In this document: positions 8,853 through 17,269 of the stretch, one piece after another | How positions within the stretch are numbered: the first letter of the stretch is position 1 | Layout: every line of letters begins with the position of its first letter | Assembly (NCBI GenBank): GCA_947451385.1 | Contig: CANFYZ010000020.1 | Coordinates: 1-49,114, forward strand | DNA from: Comamonadaceae bacterium | GTDB taxonomy: Bacteria > Pseudomonadota > Gammaproteobacteria > Burkholderiales > Burkholderiaceae_C | Direction: 5' to 3' | DNA length: 49,114 nucleotides | The notes under the pieces: model-generated | What the model was told of the DNA's origin: nothing | Databases searched by the model: none | Seen by the model: the letters and a program-made list of their open reading frames with translations, nothing else | Position numbers and translations under genes: made by a program

Positions 8853-8880
8853 TTTTATAATTAATATATTTATTTGTCAA
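8853..8880 (-). promoter_or_regulatory. AT-rich promoter of the cyclase gene
   Basis: On the minus strand a perfect TTGACA (8880-8875) is followed 15-16 bp later by TATAAA/ATAAAA (about 8859-8853). The whole stretch 8821-8900 is about 80% A+T, unlike the surrounding high-GC DNA. No Shine-Dalgarno sequence is seen before the ATG at 8820. Confidence 0.5.
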
Positions 8881-9004
8881 GTCATTAAATATCAAATTCC
8901 TTCTAACTAACAGCCCACAGCACAGGCAGTTTGACACACGCCAGCCCCATGGGGGCCCCTGAGCGCTGCGCGCCCTGTGCCATAATGCGAGTCCACCAGA
9001 TATT

Positions 9005-9089
9005 GCCCGGGTGGTGAAATTGGTAGACTCAGGGGACTCAAAATCCCCCGCCGCAAGGCGTGCCGGTTCGAGTCCGGCCCCGGGCACCA
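9005..9089 (+). tRNA. tRNA-Leu (anticodon CAA), copy 2
   Basis: Same 85-nt class II tRNA as at 6828-6912, base for base, with encoded CCA. A -10-like CATAAT lies at 8981-8986, matching the TGCCAYAAT context upstream of copy 1. Identity extends four bases past the CCA (to 9093). Confidence 0.97.
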
Positions 9090-9129
9090 GCTAGGGGAAT
9101 CCCGCTGTCCTGCGGGTTCCAAGCGAATC

Positions 9130-9159
9130 AAGGCCAACCCTCACCGGTTGGCCTTTTTT
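9130..9159 (+). terminator. Rho-independent terminator of tRNA-Leu copy 2
   Basis: AAGGCCAACC pairs with GGTTGGCCTT around a five-base loop, followed by TTTTTTA. It lies 40 bp after the tRNA and just before the 3' end of the convergent monooxygenase gene. Confidence 0.85.
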
Positions 9160-9182
9160 ATTTTCTTCAGTGCGGCCGCACG

Positions 9183-10340
9183 TCAGACCGGCACGGTCAC
9201 GGGGTCGTAGTGCATCAGGCCGCGATCTTGTGCGGTGCGCCGTTTTTTGCTGGGGTCTTGCAGCGTCATCCCCTCCTCACGAGAGGCCAGCTGGACCAGC
9301 GTGCCACGCGGTTTGCGTGCGTTTTCATAACGTTGCAAAGCCTCGCTCACCGTCGATGAGTCGGCGAAAGCGCGGCCCAAAATAAGCCCGTCCTCGATCG
9401 CCATGCACGCGCCCTGCCCCAAAAATGGCGTCATCGGATGCGCGGCATCGCCCAGCATGGTCACGCGCCCCACGGTCCAGTTTTGCAGCGGTTCTCGGTC
9501 ACGCAGTCCCCATTTGAAAACCTCACCTTCTGGAATGCGGTCAATCAAAGTCAGCAGGTCAGGCTCAAACCCCTGGAAGGCTTGCGCAAACTCCTCTTTC
9601 GTGGCGGGCGTCGTCCATCCTTCCTCCTCCCAGGTACCCGACTGAACGAGACCAATCAAGTTCATGATCTGCCCACCCCGCAGCGGATAGCTCAACAAAT
9701 AACGCCCCGGCCCGGCACTCATGATCGAGCCACGCGCTTGCACACTGGCGGGCACCAAGGCATAGGGAATCAGGGAACGAAAGGCAATCTGGCCTGCAAA
9801 TTTGGGGGCTTCTTCAGGGAACAAAAACGAACGTACCGCCGAAGCATTGCCATCGGCCCCGACCACGACATCGGCTCGCGCTGAAACCCCATTGGCGAAC
9901 TGAACCGTGACCCCGGTCGCATCCTGCTGCAGACTGACAAACTCACTCCGGGCGTGCAAACAGTCCGGGTCATGGGCCAGCACCGCCTCCATCAGCACGC
10001 TGTGCAAGTCGGCGCGGTAAACCCCCAAAGAAGGGATACCCACTTTTTGACGGATTTCGTCGCTGGACACGGCACGCAAGACCTCCCCGGTGGCGTAATG
10101 GCAGGTGTGAAAAACAGCAATCGTGCTGGACAACGCCTCTAGTTTTTCGTCGACGCCGAGATCACGCAAGGCGCGTCGCGCATTCGCGGTGATGACGACG
10201 CCCGCACCCACCTCGCGGATTTCTTTCGCCCGTTCATACACCGCCACCCGAAAGCCTCGGCGTTGCAACGCCAGCGCCGTGGCCAAGCCGCCAATCCCGC
10301 CGCCAATGACAATCACTTTGGCATTTATTTTTTCAGTCAT
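9183..10340 (-). CDS. FAD-dependent aromatic hydroxylase (salicylate hydroxylase-like), A
   Basis: 385 residues, class A flavoprotein monooxygenase. It has an N-terminal GGGIGGLATALAL dinucleotide-binding motif (about 13-25), the DG fingerprint VVVGADGNASAVRS near 160, and the GDAAHPMTPFLGQGACMAIEDG motif near 290-310 that binds the FAD ribityl chain. These enzymes hydroxylate aromatic acids such as salicylate, 3-hydroxybenzoate or 6-hydroxynicotinate using NAD(P)H and O2; the exact substrate cannot be read from sequence. It is the last gene of a five-gene minus-strand operon, 50 bp after a paralogous monooxygenase. Confidence 0.85.
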   Translation of the reverse strand: MTEKINAKVIVIGGGIGGLATALALQRRGFRVAVYERAKEIREVGAGVVITANARRALRDLGVDEKLEALSSTIAVFHTCHYATGEVLRAVSSDEIRQKVGIPSLGVYRADLHSVLMEAVLAHDPDCLHARSEFVSLQQDATGVTVQFANGVSARADVVVGADGNASAVRSFLFPEEAPKFAGQIAFRSLIPYALVPASVQARGSIMSAGPGRYLLSYPLRGGQIMNLIGLVQSGTWEEEGWTTPATKEEFAQAFQGFEPDLLTLIDRIPEGEVFKWGLRDREPLQNWTVGRVTMLGDAAHPMTPFLGQGACMAIEDGLILGRAFADSSTVSEALQRYENARKPRGTLVQLASREEGMTLQDPSKKRRTAQDRGLMHYDPVTVPV

Positions 10341-10390
10341 TTTGGATTCTCATTCAGTGTCTGGTTGACTTGCGCGCGTGATTCTCAAGG

Positions 10391-11599
10391 TCACAACGGC
10401 ACAGTCCAGGCATCGTACTCAAACAACCAGTCGTAACGCAGGCGCACTTTCTCTGACTCCCACTCGCTGCTGACATAGTTGACCGCGGTGTCGGGGTCGG
10501 AGAGTTGGGGATTGTGAAAACGCAGCGCGTTGTCACGCGAGCGGTTCACGATATCGGCCGTGCGCTGCCAGCGCATTTCTTCAAAACGGGCGAGGGCTTG
10601 TTCAGGTGCGTCATACGCCGCCAAACAGCGCGCCATGACGGCGGCATCTTCCAAAGCCATGTTCGCGCCCTGGGCTAAAAAGGGCAGCGTCGGATGCGCC
10701 GCATCACCGAGCAAACAGACCCGGCCCTGGGCCCAACCGGTTTGCGGCAATCGCCCCAGCAAAGCCCATTTGTAGGGCTGTTCAATTTGCCGCATCAGCT
10801 CGCACACATCGGCGTGCCAATGACCAAAATCAGCCAACAGCTCCGCGTGGGTGCCGGGTTCGGTCCAAGACTCGCTGCGCCAGCCTTCGCGCTCAATGAT
10901 GCCCACCACATTCATCAATGCACCGGCGCGCACCGGATAGGTGATCACGTGCGCGCCCGGTCCCACCCAGTTGGTGCCCACAGGTTTTTGCAAATGCGCA
11001 GGAATGCGCGCCATCGGCACCAAGCCCCGCCACGCCAACAAACCGGTGAACTGGGCTTTGTCCTCGCCCAGCAACTGCTCGCGCAGCACCGAGTGCACGC
11101 CGTCGGCTGCCAGCAAGGCATCGGCCTCTTGCACCGTGCCGTCGCTCAATTGGAAGGTCACACCGGCAGCGTGGCTTTGGGCGGAGACGACCCGTGCATT
11201 CAAACGCACAGGCCGAGGTGATCGTTGCGTGAAGGCCGCCAGCAAGACCAGATGCAAATCGCCCCGATGCACCATCCAATACGGGGCGCCAAAACGACTC
11301 AAACAGTCGTCACCCAAGTCGAACAACTTCCAGCGCTGCCCGGTATTCCACATGCGAATTTCTTTGCCGCGTGCAGGACTGACGCAGGCTTGCAAGGCCG
11401 CTTCCAAGCCCAAGGCCTGCAACACGCGCGTGCCGTTGGGTGCGATTTGCAAACCCGCGCCCACCTCGCCCAACTGCGTGGCTTGCTCATACAGGTCCAC
11501 CTCAAAGCCTTGCTGCAACAAAGCCAAAGCGGTGGCCAAGCCACCAATGCCCGCACCGGCAATGGCGATGCGCCGCGCTTGACCTTGAACCGCACTCAT
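10391..11599 (-). CDS. FAD-dependent aromatic hydroxylase (salicylate/3-hydroxybenzoate hydroxylase-like), B
   Basis: 402 residues from ATG 11599. That start forms an ATGA overlap with the stop of the upstream Bug gene, which decides it over a more upstream in-frame start. Fingerprints are GAGIGGLATALALLQQGFEV (about 15-34), LLAADGVHSVLR near 165, and LLGDAAHPTLPFLAQGANMALED near 300. It is clearly a paralogue of the neighbouring protein A but diverged, so the two may act on successive or different aromatic intermediates. The tight coupling to a solute-binding protein suggests the substrate is imported and then ring-hydroxylated. Confidence 0.85.
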   Translation of the reverse strand: MSAVQGQARRIAIAGAGIGGLATALALLQQGFEVDLYEQATQLGEVGAGLQIAPNGTRVLQALGLEAALQACVSPARGKEIRMWNTGQRWKLFDLGDDCLSRFGAPYWMVHRGDLHLVLLAAFTQRSPRPVRLNARVVSAQSHAAGVTFQLSDGTVQEADALLAADGVHSVLREQLLGEDKAQFTGLLAWRGLVPMARIPAHLQKPVGTNWVGPGAHVITYPVRAGALMNVVGIIEREGWRSESWTEPGTHAELLADFGHWHADVCELMRQIEQPYKWALLGRLPQTGWAQGRVCLLGDAAHPTLPFLAQGANMALEDAAVMARCLAAYDAPEQALARFEEMRWQRTADIVNRSRDNALRFHNPQLSDPDTAVNYVSSEWESEKVRLRYDWLFEYDAWTVPL

Positions 11600-12621
11600 T
11601 CGGGTTTGATGTTGTTGTCTTTGGCCACTTGCTTCCAAAGCGGGATTTCCGCGGCAATGGTTTTGGCAAAGTCTGCCGCGCTGCCGCCCACCGGACGGAT
11701 GTCCAACTTGGCCATGCGCTCGACCACATCGGGCAGGGCCATGATGCGGGCAACCTCTTCTTGCAGCCGTTTGAGAATCGGCGCCGGCGTGCCCGCGGGT
11801 GCCAACAAACCACTCCAGAAATTGACCGCTACATCAATGCCCTGCTCTTTCAGCGTAGGCACTTGGGGGTAACTGGCCAAACGCTGCTCCGACGTCACCG
11901 CCAGCGCGCGCAATTTGCCCGACTTGACCAGCGCAGCAATCGGGCCAGAGTCGATCAAAGTCATCTGCACCTCTTGCGTCAGCACCGCGTTGATCGACGG
12001 CGCGCTGCCTTGGTAAGGCACGTTCAAGGCTTTCAAACCCGACTTGGTTTTGACCAACTCCATCACCAACTGGAATGAGGCTGAAGGGTAGGAGTAGTTG
12101 CTTTTGTCGGGTTGGGCTTTGGACAGGGCCACCAACTCATTGAAATTCTTGGCTGGAGAAGCCTCGTTCACGGCCAGGATCATCGGGAACGACCCGGTCA
12201 AAGAAATCGGTGCCAAATCGGTCAACGGGTTGTAGGCCAGTTTAGACACCAACGCCGGGTTGAACACGATGGGACCACTGGCCGCCATCAGCAAGGTATA
12301 GCCATCGGGTGCCGACTTGACGACAAACTCCGTGCCCACGGCGGCGCCTGCGCCCGGCTTGTTCTCTACCAACACCGGTTGCCCCAAGGTCGGGGCGAGT
12401 TTTTCAGCCACCACCCGGGCCAAAATGTCATTGGCCCCGCCCGGAGCGTAGGGCACCACAATGCGCACTGCTTTGGTGGGCCAGGTGCTTTGTGCCAATG
12501 ACCCCGTGGGCGCCAATGACAGCACCAATGACAGCGCCATTGCCAGCGCCCTCGCCAGGGCAGCGAGCGGCGCACGGACCCGGCATGTCAATCGCATGGA
12601 AAAAGGAGTGGTTGCATTCAT
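11596..12621 (-). CDS. Bug-family tripartite tricarboxylate transporter solute-binding protein
   Basis: 341 residues from ATG 12621. An N-terminal signal peptide (hydrophobic ALAMALSLVLSLAPTGSLAQS) precedes the conserved Bug start WPTKAVRIVVPYAPGGANDILAR, followed by the KPGAGAAVGTEFV and SAPDGYTLL motifs and C-terminal LAPAGTPAPILKRL. Bug proteins bind carboxylates or aromatic acids in the periplasm. No TctA/TctB membrane genes are nearby, so it would have to use a membrane partner coded elsewhere or act as a sensor. No convincing ribosome site is seen at any candidate start. It lies between a ThDP enzyme and an FAD monooxygenase in one operon. Confidence 0.85.
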   Translation of the reverse strand: MNATTPFSMRLTCRVRAPLAALARALAMALSLVLSLAPTGSLAQSTWPTKAVRIVVPYAPGGANDILARVVAEKLAPTLGQPVLVENKPGAGAAVGTEFVVKSAPDGYTLLMAASGPIVFNPALVSKLAYNPLTDLAPISLTGSFPMILAVNEASPAKNFNELVALSKAQPDKSNYSYPSASFQLVMELVKTKSGLKALNVPYQGSAPSINAVLTQEVQMTLIDSGPIAALVKSGKLRALAVTSEQRLASYPQVPTLKEQGIDVAVNFWSGLLAPAGTPAPILKRLQEEVARIMALPDVVERMAKLDIRPVGGSAADFAKTIAAEIPLWKQVAKDNNIKPE

Positions 12622-12653
12622 AAATGGTCTCTGAAGGAGGGTAAATCTGCGTA

Positions 12654-14396
12654 TCAAATCTTGGCCACACAGGCCACCAGCACAGCCGCACGACCGGCGT
12701 CCACGGCTTGCAAACAACGGGCGATGGCCGCTGGCAAATCTTCCGGTCGGCTGACCCGCTCACCGTGGGCACCGAAAGCTTGTGCCACTTGTTCAAAGTG
12801 TCTCTTTTCGCCCTGTAAACGGGCCTGGAATTCTCCAGCTTGCGCCGCAGGCCCGTCGGGGTGCACACGCAAAACCGCTTCTTTGACCGCCTGCCATCCC
12901 CCGTTGTCGAGCACCACCGTAAAGATGGGCAAAGCTTGGGATTGCGCCACGGCATAGACCGAGCTGGGGGTCGAAAAATGAAACCCCCCATCGCCTTCGA
13001 TGTGCACCACGCGGACTTGCGGGCGCGCCAACTTGACCCCCAGCGCCATGCCCGCGCTGTAACCCAAGCCGCCGCCGGCGCCACCCAAAAAACTCATCGG
13101 CAAGGTGCGGGGAATTTGCTGCAGCACCGCCGGTGAATTGCGAATGGCTTCATTGATCACCACATCGTCCGGACGCAACTGCGTCCCAATTTGGGCGCAC
13201 ACCCAGGCCGGGTTGAGCGCGTCTTCTCGGCCAGGGTCTTGCGCTGCCGCCGCCACGCGGGCCAACCGCTGCTGGTGTTGCGGCGCCCAACTCGCCATGC
13301 GGCGGGCCACGCGCTGGTGAAAAGCTTCATCCGCCAAGGCCGTCACGGCCTGGTACAGATCGCGCAAGGCCTGCGCGCAATCGGCGGGCCAGCGCACATC
13401 CGTCGCAAAGCCCCAGGCCGGGAAATCTTTTTTGATCGGGTCCACATCGATGTGCACCCAACGGGTGTCCTCACGGGCGCGGGTTTGGTGCGGCAGCCAA
13501 GGCACGTCGATGTCCAGCAACAACCCCCAATCGGTGTCCGGCAATACAGGCGTGGGATCAAAACCAAAAAAGCAAGGTGAGTCGCGCGAAATGCACAGCC
13601 AACTGGGGCTGAACTCCACCACGCGGATTCCGCACAGCTCGGCCAAAGCCTGCAAAGCGACCACCGCCTCGGGCTTGCGCCCCAGGTAAGAGGTGATCAC
13701 CAGCGGGTTGTCAGCCGCCATCAATTCACGGGCGATTTGCTGCGTGGCTTCGGCAGGCAGCGCCCCCATGCTGACGGCACCATAACGGGCCGCATGGTAA
13801 GACCGGACTTGTTCTGTGGCCCAGTCTTCGATCAAGGTTTCGCGCGGCAGGGTCATGTACACCGGCCCTGCGGGTTCGGTGTGCATCACGCTGTGGGCGC
13901 GGCGCAGCACCTCTTTGGCGACCACCCCCGAAGGCAGGTTGTATTCCCATTTCACATACGGTCGCACCAAGGAGGCGATGTCAAATGGGTCTTGCACGTA
14001 ATGCACACAGTTGTCGCGGGCACCGGGCACTTCGCCGTGCAGGGCGTAGGGCGCTTTACCCGCCATCAGCAGCACGGGGATGCGCGCGCGCATCAAGTTG
14101 TGCATGCCCATGGCCGCGTTGGCGGTGCCCGCATCCACGTGCACCATGACACCTTGACCCTGCCCCGTGACCGCCGCATAGCCCCCCGCCATGTGGATGG
14201 CCACGTTTTCGTGCGGGCATAAAACCACTTGGGGAATCGGTTGGCCCTCGGCCTGCAAGCGGGCCAGTTCGTCAATCAAGGTGACATGGTCGGTCCCGAA
14301 ATTGGCAAACAGGTACCGAATGCCTGATTCCTGCAGGCCTTCTAAAAAATACCGGGCCGTGGTGTGACGAACTGTGGGAGGCGTCGGAAGGGTCAT
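12654..14396 (-). CDS. Thiamine-diphosphate enzyme, acetolactate synthase/benzoylformate decarboxylase-like
   Basis: About 580 residues from ATG 14396. The three ThDP-enzyme domains are visible: an N-terminal PYR domain with the catalytic glutamate in LCPHENVAIHMAGGYA, a central domain, and a C-terminal PP domain with the cofactor motif from EGDGGFHF to VLDNGGW. It is related to the large subunit of acetolactate synthase but is single-component here, and the regulatory subunit is absent. Likely reactions are decarboxylation or carboligation of a 2-oxo acid; the substrate is unknown. The frame stays open 46 codons upstream, but that stretch is the 3' tail of the upstream hydrolase read in another frame, so the later ATG is preferred. 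The start is not certain. Confidence 0.75.
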   Translation of the reverse strand: MTLPTPPTVRHTTARYFLEGLQESGIRYLFANFGTDHVTLIDELARLQAEGQPIPQVVLCPHENVAIHMAGGYAAVTGQGQGVMVHVDAGTANAAMGMHNLMRARIPVLLMAGKAPYALHGEVPGARDNCVHYVQDPFDIASLVRPYVKWEYNLPSGVVAKEVLRRAHSVMHTEPAGPVYMTLPRETLIEDWATEQVRSYHAARYGAVSMGALPAEATQQIARELMAADNPLVITSYLGRKPEAVVALQALAELCGIRVVEFSPSWLCISRDSPCFFGFDPTPVLPDTDWGLLLDIDVPWLPHQTRAREDTRWVHIDVDPIKKDFPAWGFATDVRWPADCAQALRDLYQAVTALADEAFHQRVARRMASWAPQHQQRLARVAAAAQDPGREDALNPAWVCAQIGTQLRPDDVVINEAIRNSPAVLQQIPRTLPMSFLGGAGGGLGYSAGMALGVKLARPQVRVVHIEGDGGFHFSTPSSVYAVAQSQALPIFTVVLDNGGWQAVKEAVLRVHPDGPAAQAGEFQARLQGEKRHFEQVAQAFGAHGERVSRPEDLPAAIARCLQAVDAGRAAVLVACVAKI

Positions 14397-14448
14397 TGCA
14401 TCAGTCAAAGGATCATTGCGTGGGGGCAAGGCGCATTCACGTGGGGCG

Positions 14449-14559
14449 TCAATTGAGTTGCGACAACTGGCTGGCTTGGGCACGTTCCACCGCACGGTCT
14501 GCATCTTCTTGCAGCAGCATGCCTTCGGCCACAAACCGCGCGGCTGTGCGCTTCACGGC
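14449..14559 (-). pseudogene. Orphaned C-terminal tail of the alpha/beta hydrolase, beyond an in-frame TAG
   Basis: Reading on in frame past the TAG at 14560-14562 gives 36 more sense codons (AVKRTAARFVAEGMLLQEDA and onward) ending in TGA at 14449. The segment looks like the helical tail that closes proteins of this family and has high-GC coding character. It ends 52 bp before the ThDP gene, normal operon spacing. It is best explained as the original 3' end of the hydrolase gene, cut off by a nonsense change. Confidence 0.6.
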
Positions 14560-16410
14560 CTACACATAGTTGGCCGGCTGCGGGTAACGCTCTTCCAGCG
14601 AAAGCCGAGGGTCTTGCCGGCTCTGTCGTTCGGCACGTGTAGCTGCAAACGGCACCACCGCACCTTGTAAGGGATATAAATTTCCAGGCCCGAATCCCAG
14701 GGCACGGGGGTTCCAGCCGGTGTAGGTGGCGCGTGGCACGGCCAAGGCCAGGGCGCGGATACCCGCCACCGACATGCCATCGGCATCGGCCAGTGGGGCC
14801 AGCACGGTGTAGTGTCCCAACACCTTGGGGGGCAATACGCTGTGGTCTGACCAATAGGCTTTTGAATAAAGCGCTTCGAAGGGCAGGCCAGGAATGTTCA
14901 AAGGCACAGCGCGCTCGGGCTCGACCAAGGTGCCATGGGCACGCTGGGGTACCCGGCTGGCAGGGGGTTCTGTGCCTTGGCTGATCCAGGCATTCAGCGC
15001 CGTCAACAGGGCACGCATCGGTGGGCCGCCGTGCATGGGGTTGACCGGCAAAGCCATCATGGGTGAGCTCGTGACTTTTTTACCGGGGTCCGCAAAGTGC
15101 GGTGTCCCTGTCAACATGTAGGCCCTGACATTGGCGGGCAAGTCAATGTGATGGCCCAAAGGGTCTGTCACCAGCAACGAGGCTCTGGAAGCCCACCACT
15201 CATGTTCGCTGTCGGTTTGCATGATTTTGGGACAGGTGCGGGTGATCAGACATTGCTGCAGCAGCCCATCGCGCTTGCCTGAAACCGGGTCTTGCAACAC
15301 GGCATAGGTGAACGGAAATTCATCGATTTGCCAAGCCGGGTCTTGGGGATGGCGCGAGTTGCGACTGGGTTGGCCAAATCTGAAGTTGGTGGCCATGCGC
15401 CGGGCACCGGCGACGTGGGGCATCAGCCCCTCAAAGACGGTGCGGCCCTGCAGATCTTGGTTGAAACCCAGCCATAAAAAATCGCGCAAAAAACGTCCTG
15501 ACTGGGACACCCCAAAGCCGATGGCACGCGTGACACCCACCTGCCCATTCACCGTCAAAGGGTTGCTGGCTGACAAGTCATGGCGCAAGAATGAAGCGAT
15601 GTCGCGGGTGGCGGCAAACCCCATCCCATGAAGGATGGGGTCTTTGCCTTGGTAAGTGACTTCGTACAACGCACCTGCATCAAACCCACTGGGACGGGTG
15701 ATTTCGATGGTCTGCGCGTCCAGCGCTTTCACCGTCAAGCCGGCAGGCACTTGGCGCTCGTGCGTCCAATGCGCTCGAACCGTTATTTTCAATGTCGACG
15801 GATCGGCAATGTCAGCGCTCAAGCGCGTTTTGATGGGATTGGTCAAATGGTCGAATTGGAATTCGTTTCTGACAGGGCCCGTCACCCCTGGCGCTGCTGG
15901 GGCCAGCAACGCCATCTGCAAAGGCTCCGACGGAATATCGGACTGCCATCCAATCCACGCCAGCGTGTAGCCCTGCCGCTGCAAAAAGCCAATTCCGGCA
16001 TCGGCAGATTTTTCGGCGCGATTGGCCCCGGGTTGTTCAACATCGTCAAACAGTTGGGGCGCTAATTTGCGACCGCGATTGGGAACATCCAGCAACAAAG
16101 TCTGATTACCTTTGCTGGCATCTGCAGGTTTCAAAATCACCACATCGGCGATGGCTTGCACTTTGCCCGTGGCATCGCGAGGCGCTTTGTCTAGGTCCGC
16201 GATGACGGCGTTCTTGCGATCGGCCGGGTCGAGTGCAATCGTCGCTTTGCCAGTGATCCTGAGGTAACTGCCCACCGAGCCAAAACTTCTGCCTTCAAAG
16301 GCGGGGGCGCTTTCAGTCACCTGAAAACGAATCACCTCAGAATGAACAGAGGCACTGACCAGCAGCGCGCACGCAACCCCAGTCCGTGAAATCGAAGTGA
16401 TAAAAGACAT
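14560..16410 (-). CDS. Secreted alpha/beta-hydrolase-domain protein (large, Abhydrolase_10-like), truncated by an amber stop
   Basis: 616 residues from ATG 16410, chosen because it gives a clean signal peptide (ISRTGVACALLVSASVHSEV); ATG 16431 is the alternative. The mature part starts with a beta-rich domain and carries a nucleophile-elbow motif GFGVSQSGRFLRDFLW with serine in GxSxSG. The ending SLEERYPQPANYV is followed by TAG, but the frame continues with 36 family-like residues, so the protein appears truncated. Probably a periplasmic esterase/hydrolase of unknown substrate. It is the first gene of the operon with the ThDP enzyme, Bug protein and two FAD monooxygenases, and may release the compound those enzymes use. 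Confidence 0.7.
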   Translation of the reverse strand: MSFITSISRTGVACALLVSASVHSEVIRFQVTESAPAFEGRSFGSVGSYLRITGKATIALDPADRKNAVIADLDKAPRDATGKVQAIADVVILKPADASKGNQTLLLDVPNRGRKLAPQLFDDVEQPGANRAEKSADAGIGFLQRQGYTLAWIGWQSDIPSEPLQMALLAPAAPGVTGPVRNEFQFDHLTNPIKTRLSADIADPSTLKITVRAHWTHERQVPAGLTVKALDAQTIEITRPSGFDAGALYEVTYQGKDPILHGMGFAATRDIASFLRHDLSASNPLTVNGQVGVTRAIGFGVSQSGRFLRDFLWLGFNQDLQGRTVFEGLMPHVAGARRMATNFRFGQPSRNSRHPQDPAWQIDEFPFTYAVLQDPVSGKRDGLLQQCLITRTCPKIMQTDSEHEWWASRASLLVTDPLGHHIDLPANVRAYMLTGTPHFADPGKKVTSSPMMALPVNPMHGGPPMRALLTALNAWISQGTEPPASRVPQRAHGTLVEPERAVPLNIPGLPFEALYSKAYWSDHSVLPPKVLGHYTVLAPLADADGMSVAGIRALALAVPRATYTGWNPRALGFGPGNLYPLQGAVVPFAATRAERQSRQDPRLSLEERYPQPANYV

Positions 16411-16433
16411 GATGGATGACTGAACTTTCATGA

Positions 16434-16667
16434 AGTGGGTGCACGCTGACCCGTGTCCACTTCCAGCGCTACCAAGGTGGCGGCGTGTCACAGGCCGTGG
16501 ATTGGCGCCAATTTTGGTAGGCGCTGGCGCACGCCAGTGTCGCTAAGGCGGCACGCAAGCTTCATGTGCAAAACGCGGACTTCAAAATCCAAACACGCCG
16601 CTTCATCGAAGGGGGTCAACACCGGGTGGTCGTCTGGCCCTTGCAGGGGCAACTTCTAATTTCTTAA
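16434..16667 (+). pseudogene. Decayed small gene fragment (in-frame TAG, no start)
   Basis: The frame reads about 28 residues (…VHFQRYQGGGVSQAVDWRQFW), a TAG at 16518-16520, then 48 residues (ALAHASVAKAARKLHVQNAD and onward to VVVWPLQGQLLIS), ending TAA at 16665-16667. The amino-acid pattern looks like a real small soluble protein. There is no usable ATG/GTG, only the in-frame amber, and the stop overlaps the convergent gene's stop. I read it as a remnant; the family is not recognised. Otherwise the stretch 16411-16663 holds nothing evident except possible promoter sequence for the hydrolase operon. Confidence 0.4.
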
Positions 16668-17056
16668 ACTGAGAAATCTATGCTGAAGACGCCATTGGCT
16701 CGGGTCAAAGGCGGGGTGGGCTGGCGCATCGGTTTCGGCCCCTTGGCACCGGAGGCGGCAAACCATTGCCGCTCAAGCAACACCAGGCTTTTCACAAAAT
16801 GCTTGGCCGCCGCCATGTGACTGCTTTGCAGGGCTGAACTCACTTTGGACAAAGTCTCGTCCTGAGACAGATGGGGCGCTAAATTCATCAAAGCCACGAA
16901 AGATTGGCGAGCGAACTCCAAATCCCCCTGTTCCAAGGCTTGAATCAGGGCCTTTAGTTTTAACAGCTGACGTTTTTTACGTTCATCGGGTGTGCCGCCT
17001 GAACCGGTCCATTGCGGATGCTGTGCATCGGTCCTGATCGTCCAATCTGAGCTCAT
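16664..17056 (-). CDS. Hypothetical cytosolic helical protein, 130 aa
   Basis: No family recognised. It has an acidic/polar N-terminus, a lysine/arginine-rich segment (DERKKRQLLKLKALIQALEQG), and then mostly helical sequence with no signal peptide, membrane segment or cysteine motif. The start is fixed by an excellent ribosome site, AAGGAG at 17070-17065, eight bases before ATG 17056; the in-frame GTG at 17065 and ATG at 17062 are too close to it. The stop overlaps that of the convergent decayed fragment. It stands alone between the hydrolase operon and an orphan Bug gene. Confidence 0.65.
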   Translation of the reverse strand: MSSDWTIRTDAQHPQWTGSGGTPDERKKRQLLKLKALIQALEQGDLEFARQSFVALMNLAPHLSQDETLSKVSSALQSSHMAAAKHFVKSLVLLERQWFAASGAKGPKPMRQPTPPLTRANGVFSIDFSV

Positions 17057-17219
17057 GGTCATCACTCCTTCCAGAGGTTGTCACGGGGGCCTTCAATGGG
17101 ACGGGTACCGCATCCCTTTTTTCACGGAAATTTTTACAGCTGACCACGCAAAAGCAATTTAAATGCCACAAGCCCCGAACCCTGAAAACGGGTCTCTGAG
17201 CACTCCATTGAAACCCTGA

Positions 17220-17248
17220 TTGATTTCGACTTTCTGCAAGGCTAGAGT
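17220..17248 (+). promoter_or_regulatory. Candidate sigma-70 promoter for the orphan Bug gene
   Basis: TTGATT (17220-17225), 17 bp, then TAGAGT (17243-17248), each matching four of six consensus bases. It is well placed for the ATG at 17270 with the AGGGGA ribosome site. Weak prediction. Confidence 0.35.
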
Positions 17249-17269
17249 GACCTCTTATCAGGGGATTTC

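Noticed and set aside
12480..12560. Tandem-like CCAATGACAGC repeats
   Set aside because: They lie within the codons for the leucine-rich signal peptide of the Bug protein (LSLVLSLAP), so codon repetition explains them.
14560..16520. Possibility that TAG is recoded as an amino acid, because two coding-like frames contain in-frame TAG
   Set aside because: hrcA in the same window ends normally at TAG (19252-19254) at the expected family C-terminus, so TAG works as a stop here. Local decay or sequencing error explains the other two better.
16453..16659. 68-codon plus-strand frame
   Set aside because: It starts at GTG without a ribosome site and has low-complexity composition; the neighbouring frame (16434-16667) has more protein-like sequence.
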